A DNA stretch of 64,000 bases from Taudactylus pleione (taxonomy: Eukaryota > Chordata > Amphibia > Anura > Myobatrachidae). The stretch is from positions 16,693,001 to 16,757,000 of the forward strand of contig JAUIMM010000016.1 in the NCBI GenBank assembly GCA_031769625.1. Reading direction: 5' to 3'. The notes under the pieces are model-generated. The model searched no databases and was not told the DNA's origin. It saw only the letters and a program-made list of their open reading frames with translations. Position numbers and translations under genes: made by a program. This document shows, in pieces, positions 57,030 to 64,000 of this stretch (position 1 is the stretch's first letter; each line of letters starts with the position of its first letter).

Positions 57030-57212
57030 TCATTGGTTTTAAGCGTGGTGACCGGTTGCTGGTCTTGTCGCTCAGCAACATGTACACACTCACGGGGGGA
57101 TGCGGCATGATGACATCCGAAGAGCCGCGACGTGGTGCGTCTCCGGGGGTCGGACTTCTGGCGTCCTTCAGGTGAGGGTGTTTGTAATCTTGAATGTGGG
57201 TATATATGTTTG
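57030..57212 (+). promoter_or_regulatory. GC-rich promoter-like segment of PLE-C
   Basis: A GC-rich island with GGTGACCGGTTGCTGG and TGATGACATCC, in the same position relative to the ribozyme-like motif as the CRE/X-box segments of PLE-A and PLE-B. The CRE is degenerate here. Confidence 0.35.
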
Positions 57213-57241
57213 TATTGTGTATTGTATATTTTGTATCTGCT

Positions 57242-57277
57242 GTTCCTGTCGAAGGGGGGAACCCCGAAACGTTGAAC
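57242..57277 (+). other. Hammerhead-like motif of PLE-C
   Basis: GTTC, CTGTCGA (one core change from CTGANGA), A, GGGG/CCCC stem, GAAAC, GTT, GAAC. GTTC pairs perfectly with GAAC as stem I. Confidence 0.5.
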
Positions 57278-57429
57278 CTTGATTAAATGTTTTGACAAGA
57301 AAGCCATTTTTGAAAAGACTACTGAGCGCCGCCCATTTGGGGTAACTATAAGGATTGGATTTCCACTTGGGGAAGGCACCTTAGCAAGATATTTGGATTA
57401 TGATCTATTAAGTGCCGGGTGTACTGTAG

Positions 57430-57466
57430 ATATATATATATATACATACATACAGTATATATATAT
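57430..57466. repeat. (TA)n microsatellite at right edge of PLE-C
   Basis: TA dinucleotides with CATACATA interruption directly after the PLE-C tail. Confidence 0.85.
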
Positions 57467-57567
57467 TTTTTTTTAATTATGTTTTTGAAATCACAGCTCA
57501 ATTCAAACTGCATGGAGTCACCGGGCTTATATATGCATGCGAACATCTTTAGATGAACACAACACAG

Positions 57568-57818
57568 CCAATTTACAGCAGAGTACAGTGCAGCATACAG
57601 CATCGTGCCCTCCCCCATACACATTGACTAAGAGCAGCACAGCCACTTGTTATGAGTCTAGACACAGCAGAGCCTATACAGCAGAGTACAGCACAGCATA
57701 CAGCAGCATGCCCCCCCTATACACATTGACAAATATACAAAGCAGCACAGCCACTTGTGAGTCTGGGCACAATACAGCTTAAACAGCAGAGTACAGCGCA
57801 GCATACAGCAGCTTGGTG
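57568..57818. repeat. Tandem repeat, ~2 units of ~119 bp
   Basis: Units share ACAGCAGAGTACAGCACAGC, CATACACATTGAC and AGCAGCACAGCCACTTGT. Two full units and a partial one. Confidence 0.8.
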
Positions 57819-57940
57819 TAGAAAAAAAACACGACTGCTGCATCATAGCACTTCTTATACAAATTCAACAAAAGTGTTGCATATCAAATTAATCAGCGCA
57901 GTCTCCTGGTGCATCTTAGTCTCATCACATTGTGACTAAA

Positions 57941-58213
57941 GGTGCATATTATACACGGTATGATATTTATGAATGATATGAACGATAACAAAATCTTTCA
58001 ACGATAAATCATTCATATTGACCATTTTTATGCAGCGAACAAACAATGAACGACCAACGATGCACATTCCCACATGGACGATAATGATATCTATGATCGT
58101 CCGTACATGCAGGCCAACTTGGACGATCTCATCACAATTTGCATGTTAAGAGATGTGGCAGGATGACTTAACTGAAAGATATCTATCATAGATATCTTTC
58201 AGTGTATACACCC
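57941..58213. mobile_element. Diverged GGTGCATA-type MITE
   Basis: Left GGTGCATATTATACACGG and right GTGTATACACCC are imperfect inverted repeats with internal palindromes (GATATCTATCATAGATATC). Related to 61816-62124. TSD degenerate. Confidence 0.5.
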
Positions 58214-58394
58214 AATATTGTTTGTCCTGCACTACAGAAAAGTTCAAGGGAAATCGTTCAACGATATCATTGGTTGTGCATTTCGTAGTTAGTCGCATTT
58301 TAAGTTGAAAAAAACACACAAGAGGCAAAGAGGGAATTGAACATTACTAGAGAAAAAATATCTACGTTTGAGTCTACCCATAAATCGACCCTAT

Positions 58395-58789
58395 CAATCG
58401 GAATAGTTTATTAGAGTACAGCAGCTGCCATCCGAGGCCTCTGAAACATGGGCTACCGTACTCGCAATTTTTAAGGTTGCGTTGGATTATCAGTGATGAT
58501 CATGATTTACAGTGTCATTCAGATAAAATGGTTAACAAATTTGTTCATAGAGGTTTTCCGTTAAATGAACTACTCATTCAAAAGAACAAAGTGGTAGGGC
58601 TCACTAGAGAACAGTCCCTGTTTTCTAGTAAAACAAAAGAAAAAGGTTCTGTGATTTTATTGGTTAATCACTTTAATTCTTCCAGTGATGTGGTGAAGAA
58701 ACGCAGTAAGCAGTATTGGCCCATTGTGACAAGTGATCCTAAATTGAAGTTTCTTGTACATTCACATATTATGCCATGTTATTCTAGGG
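58395..58789 (+). pseudogene. PLE-D RT thumb/connection segment
   Basis: CHPRPLKHGLPYSQFLRLR, then KMVNKFVHRGFPLNELL, GLTREQSLF, and KRSKQYWPIVTSDPKLKFL: the block between RT and endonuclease as in PLE-A. The frame is open until the hAT MITE interrupts it. Confidence 0.8.
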
Positions 58790-58945
58790 CAGGGGTCTTC
58801 AACTTTGGCCCTCTAGCTGCTGTGGAACTACACATCTCAGCATGCACTGCCACCTTTTTGATATAACAGCATGCTAAAACTATGGCAGTGAATGCTGGGA
58901 TGTGTAGTTCCACAGCAGCTGGAGGGCCAAGGTTGAAGACCCCTG
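58790..58945. mobile_element. hAT (Charlie-like) MITE in PLE-D
   Basis: TIR CAGGGGTCTTCAACTTTGGC and complementary right end; 8-bp TSD TTCTAGGG/CTCTAGGG (58782-58789, 58946-58953, one mismatch). CAGGGGT ends are typical of Charlie-group hAT MITEs. It can fold along its whole length through GTGGAACTACACATCTCAGC and partner. Confidence 0.85.
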
Positions 58946-58953
58946 CTCTAGGG

Positions 58954-59440
58954 GTAAGAACCTCAGGGACTTGTTAGTGAAAACTGATGTCACAGACCAT
59001 AAGATTGGGCAGATAAGTTTTTTGCAGAATAAGCGGACAGGTTGCTTTAGATGTACTAACTGCACTACATGCAATTATATGGTGAGCGGTAATTCATTCA
59101 GACATCCAACTACTGGTAAAGTTATCTTGATTAAACAGTACCTTACTTGCAGTTTGAAATTTGTCATCTATATGATTACATGCCCTTGTAGTAAAAATGA
59201 CACTGGCAAAACTGAACACATGCTTAAAGAAAGGATGGTGCTGCATCACAGCGCCATCAGGATAGCCTTATCTAAAAAATCCAGCGATCAGCCTGTTGCT
59301 AGGCATTTCTTAGAAGCCATTCATAGTTTGACATCTTTGAGGTATCGTATCATTGACCAAGTTCCGGCGTGGATCAGAGGGGGCGACAGGTCACGTAAAT
59401 TACTCCAATTAGAATCCAAATTGATCATTTGTTTAGGGAC
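58954..59440 (+). pseudogene. PLE-D GIY-YIG endonuclease remnant
   Basis: RDLLVKTDVTDHKIGQ, cysteine cluster CFRCTNCTTC, FVIYMITCPCSKNDTGKTE, LKERMVLHHSAIR and PVARHFLEAIHS. The YVG half of GIY-YIG reads DTG, so a key tyrosine is lost. The ORF end has been replaced by a Harbinger-type MITE. Confidence 0.8.
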
Positions 59441-59443
59441 TAT

Positions 59444-59655
59444 GGACCTCATTCAGATCCGGTCGCAAGCGCTGAGTGCTCGCAACCGGGTCGATGTTTT
59501 GGTCCTGCGCACGCGTAGCGGCCGCACTGCTCTCGCTCGGCCCATTTTGTAGGTGGGGCGGGGGGGTGGCTACACAAACGGAGGCGTTCCTAACGGAACG
59601 CTTGCCATTTTGTGGGCGGCCGCACTGACATCAGCAGTGATGTCAGTGGGGAGTT
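59444..59655. mobile_element. Truncated multi-hairpin Harbinger-type MITE
   Basis: Begins GGACCTCATTCAGATCCGGT (Harbinger-type end) and contains three hairpins: 59457-59492, one around GGCGTTCCTAACGGAACGC, and CACTGACATCAGCAGTGATG. The right terminus is missing. Confidence 0.65.
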
Positions 59656-60050
59656 TCCTGCTCGATCTAGATATGTCTGACATCCATGTGTGATTCTAGA
59701 TATGTGGTATAGGTTAAGATGTATGTTACTTTTTTCTATTGTTCGGTGTTAGCTGTAATTGAGATGCGGCTGTTTTGTAATTTTTATTAATGGTATCTGT
59801 GGATATATGTATTTATCTAGATCATTGTATTATCTGGGTGGTTAGGTTAGTTTACAATTTATCATGATAGTTTATCAGGTTGCTATGTTACATGGTTGTT
59901 GTATTATTCTGTTACAAGGTTGATATGCTTATGTGGGTGATTGCAACTTGAACTTAATTACTGACAGCTGTTTTTTTTTAACTCTATGGGTGATGGTTTG
60001 GTGCACATTAATTAATGCTGATTGTCTGTGTTGCACACAGACTTCCGGCT

Positions 60051-60057
60051 ACGTCAC
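60051..60057. promoter_or_regulatory. CRE-like half site of PLE-D
   Basis: ACGTCAC about 50 bp upstream of the ribozyme-like motif, matching the position of CRE in PLE-A. Confidence 0.35.
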
Positions 60058-60098
60058 TTGGTGTTTAGTATTTAAGGTGTGTTTGGTCACTGCTTGCT

Positions 60099-60141
60099 TT
60101 ATCCTGACGAAAGAACTATTAAAGGTTCTGAAACGTTGACA
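60099..60141 (+). other. Hammerhead-like motif of PLE-D
   Basis: CTGACGA, A, stem AGAAC/GTTCT, GAAAC, GTT, GACA. TATC and GACA give only partial stem I pairing. Confidence 0.5.
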
Positions 60142-60210
60142 TACAAACTGGGCTTTGTGGAATTATTACAAGTCGTCGGAGTGCCCCCTCTCTACCTGTT
60201 GTCTACATGA

Positions 60211-60642
60211 TACCACTTTTACACCTAAATTCCAGGTCTGACCTGGAGTTGGAACAGGGTTCCAATACGGATCAGACCCGGAATTTAGCCGGCGCCGACC
60301 CAGGATATTCCCGAGTCGGCGCCGTTCACACCGGAGACGGGTCTGTATAGACCCGGCGTTTCTGGCGTTGAAGTGGATGCTTGGAGATGACGTCATCTCC
60401 AAACGCCACTGAAGCTGGACCAATCGGTCAGCATGCGGCGCGCTCCAGGTCATCGTGACCCGGAACGAGCCGTTCACACTGCAGGGTTTCACGGGTTACT
60501 CCCGTGTTAAACCGTGCAAGTCACCTGGGTTGGATTGCCAGGTCACTCGACCCGGCAATCCAACCCTCTCCCCTTTACACCAAGGACCTACCTGGGTTAA
60601 CCCTGCAATAACCTGGGTTTTAGCTCCGGTGTAAAAGGGGTA
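60211..60642. mobile_element. TIR MITE in PLE-D, TSD TGA
   Basis: Left TACCACTTTTACACC, right GGTGTAAAAGGGGTA, TGA on both sides (60208-60210, 60643-60645). Interior GC-rich with repeated ACCCGG/CCGGGT words and several internal palindromes. Probably PIF/Harbinger by 3-bp TSD. Confidence 0.7.
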
Positions 60643-60738
60643 TGAGTGTGTTCCTGGATACAGAGATTCACCTGAGGAAGGCACCTGACGCGGCTGTTTT
60701 ATACCAGCAAGGGAGTGCCGACCTTCACAGAAAGTGTC

Positions 60739-60756
60739 TATATATATATATATATA
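60739..60756. repeat. (TA)n at PLE-D 3' edge
   Basis: Nine TA units immediately after the PLE-D terminus. Confidence 0.85.
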
Positions 60757-61811
60757 AATTTTGTAATTTTTTTTACATTAGTATCATTAACCAATTATAA
60801 TGTGCAATTTATAACCTCATGATTAAGTATTTACAGTAAACACAGTAACACAGTGGTGTATGATGGTCTCCTTATTAATACATCTGTAACCTGTATGTTG
60901 ATCACCCCTGTCTCTTTCCAAATTAACATTAGCGCCTCAGTTTTTATGCCATGACCAGACCTGCAGCATACACTTGTGAAAATGATGAAAGCTTTTGGGA
61001 GATGCACAGTTCCAATTACAGATTAGTCTATAGGCACAAACCTTGTTTTAATGTGTAACATAGTCACATAATTAAGCTTTCATTATTTGTACTACAGAAC
61101 CCTTATGTGCAAGATGGCTAAAACCAGCAGAGAGTGAATCATCTGCAATGAATCATATCATATATTATCAAATATGCAAACCTATTAGAGGCTGTAGTAG
61201 TTATATCTGTATTGTGCTGTGATTAGGCTCTGCATAATTGACTGTTCATGAAATAGCTCTGACAGAGTAATTATAGGTGCCATCTTTTCTAAGATAATGT
61301 AAATGTTATTGAATACATCTTACCTATGGTCTCTTAATATGTATTTATAGATAGTGTACAGTATCTAGGGCAATTTCCTCTGTGCTTGCTAGTCGTAAAT
61401 AGAATTAATTTTACTTAATGACACACTGTTTCTGTTTTAATTAAAAATATTACTTTGATCTAAAACATGTTTTCTTTAATGGAACTAAATGCAGGTGTGC
61501 AAACAAAATGTTATATATATTTATACATATAAATCAATTGTTCTTTGATGAGCCATATGTGCTATATTACATATTATCAATATTGACCCTTCTGTGCAAG
61601 CTGTGATATTGATAACTTACAATGTAATGACATATAACCTCAGGGATGTAAGGAAGTGCATTTGAGCAACATAAAGGTCTTGATGCAGAATTGATGCACT
61701 GCTCATGAGTACAACTTGCATCCATGTTTTAAATCTGCATGTATCTTGCACCAATGTCACTACAGTTTTGGAGAGGTGGATCAGTAGCAATAACATGAGA
61801 ATTCAGAAAGG
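60757..61811. other. No gene recognised
   Basis: AT-rich with short frames only. Confidence 0.5.
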
Positions 61812-61815
61812 TAAA

Positions 61816-62124
61816 GGTGCATACACACGTAACGATTTTGTAACCAACGATTTCTGTCAGATTTTCCCTTGAAAAGTGAACGATTTTTTGAAGTGTAATG
61901 AACGATTTTTACAACGATGAACGAAAAATGTTCCTTCCCTTATTGAAAATCGTTCTGTTGGACAGTCTGAAATGAACTACAAACTGCAAACTACAAACGG
62001 GAACGCGCTTGAACGATTTTCGTTCATCGTTATAACTCAGAAACTGAACTATTTTTTGAACGATTGAACAATAACGACGTCGTTATAGTTAAATCGTTCA
62101 AAAAATCGTTACGTGTGTATGCAC
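61816..62124. mobile_element. Palindromic MITE GGTGCATACACACGTAACGA
   Basis: Termini GGTGCATACACACGTAACGA and the exact complement at the right; TAAA/TTAA flanks. AACGATTTT words recur in both orientations through the interior. Non-coding, 309 bp. Confidence 0.8.
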
Positions 62125-62128
62125 CTTA

Positions 62129-62714
62129 AGTGTGTGGAGACACAAATTAAACAAACTCCTTTGAGAGCCATCTTTTTTGAAATACACAGATATTAAAAAA
62201 TGTTAGTTACAAGATGTACAGTTTGCACCTACATAAACAAGTGCAAGTTTTGTATTAGAAGAAAATGATTGATGGATCTTTGCACTGGATGCATCTATAT
62301 TTTAGATATAAGATGTAGTGGATGAACTATCACGGGGGCAGGTGTGCAACTGCTATAGGGCCAGGAGCTGGGTGCTACAGTAGTTCACCCTCCTGGTCCA
62401 TGATGTTTGCTTGATGCCCTTACATCCCACCTAAATCCTCCACTGTACTCTCAATCAAGCCAGAACAGGTGAGGTGATTTAAGTCCCCTCAATCTGTTAT
62501 TTTAAAAGTATAGTGGGGTTCTAGAGGCTAGAGCTGCTTCACCAGTTATCTATCCAAATGTCACTATAAGAACCGGCTGACACTCTTCCACCATTTCTAA
62601 GATGCGTGAAATTTTAACAATAGACATAGAATGCAAAGATATCAAGTGCTGCATCTCTGGGTACTTCCCTCCACTGTGATCTGTATCTTGACCAGGGAAC
62701 AAAGGAGAAACATT
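62129..62714. other. No gene recognised
   Basis: AT-rich; nothing assigned. Confidence 0.5.
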
Positions 62715-63245
62715 TACTATTGAATGGGATTGAAATGTTGGCGGCTGTTTAGCCACCGGTTCAAATCCCAACAGCGGATGCCCGACATGAGGAGTTCCCG
62801 ACTGCGGTAGGTAAGTATACTAACCCACCCTTGTACTCCCCTAACCCTCCCTTAGTGGTGCCTAACCATAACTCCCCCCTTAGTGCCCAATCCTAACCTC
62901 CCCCCATGGGTGCCTTAGCCTAACACCCCCTCCCTGAACCCTAAACCTAATCCTCCTGGGGGTGCCTAAACCTAACCTCCCCCTGGTGGTGCCTAACCCT
63001 CCCTCCTAGGGGTGCCTAACCCTAATCCCCCCCCCTCCAAACATAATGCTAACCTCGCTAGACTCCCTAATACTTAACAGCTAACGATAAGGGCGTCTCG
63101 GATTTACCATCGTTTGCGCTGGCGTCCTCTGCGTTCCGGCGTCGGGATTAACATAGGCATCGGTATTTCGACATCTATGTTACATCCTTTGCCGGGATTC
63201 CGCTGTCGGCATTGAGACCTGCGGCCATGCGGATGCCGGTCTCAT
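62715..63245. mobile_element. GGGAT-type MITE with CCCTAA-like core
   Basis: Ends with GGGATTGAAATG-like and GCGGATGCCGGTCTCAT-like segments and a centre of imperfect CCTAACCCTCCC words. Similar to 26352-26700. Boundaries approximate. Confidence 0.5.
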
Positions 63246-63499
63246 CATTACATTCCATTTTACTATATGGAGTAGTAAACTGGGCATGCTGGTGCTTTTC
63301 AGAAGTGGATGTTGTAGTATGGTATGTGTAAAGTAGAACATGATCATTTGTCTATGCTCTGTTATTTATTCACATGTACAGCACATATACATGGTTAGTT
63401 TGTTACTCCATAGGAAAGAATGATACAAGTATCTATCTCTCCTCTATTCCCCTCACAAAGACAGAACAAATGTTGTGTGCACACTTGGCTGAATGTAAA
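63246..63499. other. No gene recognised
   Basis: AT-rich; nothing assigned. Confidence 0.5.
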
Positions 63500-63830
63500 G
63501 CTGGGTACACTTTATAAGTTATATCATATGATATATCGCTCCGACGGGGTTCGGAACAATATACAGATGTGTCCATCTACATCTTTGCTGATCACGCTAC
63601 AAACGTGAGCGCGCATCACAACATGTGATTACCCGCAGCAGCATACACTATGATACGCTATTGCATGCACTGCGATCGCACCATACAATCCTATGGAGGG
63701 GCGGGTGCCAACGCAGTGCTCGTATCCACTCGCAGGCACATACCTCGTGCCATGCGTGGCGCGATTTGCTGTGTACGCAACAACGATGTAGCAGGACACA
63801 TCTGTATTTTGCAGATCATATAGTATGTAC
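63500..63830. mobile_element. Diverged TTAA-type MITE
   Basis: Left GCTGGGTACACTTTATAAG; right half ATATAGTATGTACC is an imperfect partner. The right edge abuts the next MITE, so the true end and TSD are lost. Confidence 0.5.
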
Positions 63831-63969
63831 CAGTGATGTGCGGTCAGGTGAGGCAGTGTCTCTCCTGTCATACTTAGGTATATATATTTTTATAGTCAAA
63901 ACTCTGGAGTAAAAAGTGTATGACAGGTGAGGCACTGCCTCCCCTGTCTATCTTTTCCGCACATCTCTG
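63831..63969. mobile_element. hAT-like MITE CAGTGATGTGCGG
   Basis: 139 bp with TIRs CAGTGATGTGCGG and CCGCACATCTCTG, then AGGTGAGGCAGTG and CACTGCCTCCCCT. The terminus resembles hAT MITE ends. No 8-bp TSD is visible. Confidence 0.65.
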
Positions 63970-64000
63970 ATCAAAACACACCAAATTTCCAGCACTACTG

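Larger units (their letters stand above)
49316..57430 (+). mobile_element. Penelope-like retroelement PLE-C, interrupted
   Basis: Plus-strand PLE with coding remnants at 49444-50190 and 54964-56684, an intact-looking 3' UTR to about 57212 and terminal repeats: 49316-49445 is the reverse complement of 57213-57346. A tail of about 85 bp (57347-57430) lies beyond the inverted repeat and ends AAGTGCCGGGTGTACTGTAG before a TA array. It is split by a 4.8-kb insertion with a 16-bp TSD. Confidence 0.85.
58330..60738 (+). mobile_element. PLE-D: 5'-truncated Penelope-like element
   Basis: Coding remnants of the RT end and the GIY-YIG endonuclease (58390-59440), a 3' UTR, ACGTCAC at 60051-60057, a hammerhead-like motif at 60099-60141 and an end GAGTGCCGACCTTCACAGAA before a TA array at 60739-60756. 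Three later MITEs are inserted (58790-58945, 59444-59655, 60211-60642). The left boundary is uncertain; no inverted arm was found. Confidence 0.75.

Noticed and set aside
1..64000. A host protein-coding gene
   Set aside because: Every domain I can recognise belongs to a transposable element; no other exon with family motifs or splice chain was found.

Overview
The window looks like an intergenic or deep intronic stretch of a large, repeat-rich vertebrate genome, most likely a frog. The reasons are spliced eukaryotic genes with GT-AG introns, several Penelope-like retroelements (PLEs) with GIY-YIG endonuclease domains, a PIF/Harbinger transposon with its MITEs, hAT elements and many snap-back MITEs. 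I recognise no host gene, tRNA, rRNA or CRISPR array. The species call is inference; the element calls rest on terminal repeats, target-site duplications (TSDs) and protein motifs read directly from the sequence.

Layout. 1-20.6 kb: AT-rich unique-looking DNA with two GC-rich minisatellites, small MITEs (hAT with 8-bp TSDs, Harbinger-like with 3-bp TSDs, a pogo/Tc1-like element with TA TSD) and a 3.0-kb hAT derivative (11031-14064) with a promoter, internal tandem arrays and a hAT C-terminal domain. 20.7-25.5 kb: PLE-A on the minus strand, nearly full length, decayed by a few frameshifts and flanked by its own inverted partial copy. 25.5-34.3 kb: MITEs, a pyrimidine-rich minisatellite and a cluster of TTAA-type elements, into which a 550-bp MITE made of twelve consecutive hairpins is inserted. 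34.8-45.1 kb: an old small TIR element that received (i) a 7.7-kb PIF/Harbinger transposon with three apparently intact spliced genes (two Myb/SANT-like proteins and a DDE transposase) and (ii) a 1.7-kb near-perfect palindrome with a 13-bp TSD. 46.7-60.7 kb: more MITEs and three further PLEs (B, C, D). PLE-C is split by a 4.8-kb insertion with a 16-bp TSD, which itself carries a second copy of the hAT derivative in reverse orientation. 60.7-64 kb: sparse DNA and MITEs.

How the parts relate. In the Harbinger element, transposase plus Myb-like DNA-binding protein is the known two-protein machinery; here there are two Myb-like genes instead of one. Several MITEs in the window carry Harbinger-type termini and are candidate substrates. 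The PLEs share an architecture: an inverted partial copy at one end, a tail of about 90 bp beyond the inverted repeat at the other, (TA)n arrays at the outer edges, a hammerhead-ribozyme-like core near the 3' end and, in some, CRE- and X-box-like sites upstream of it.
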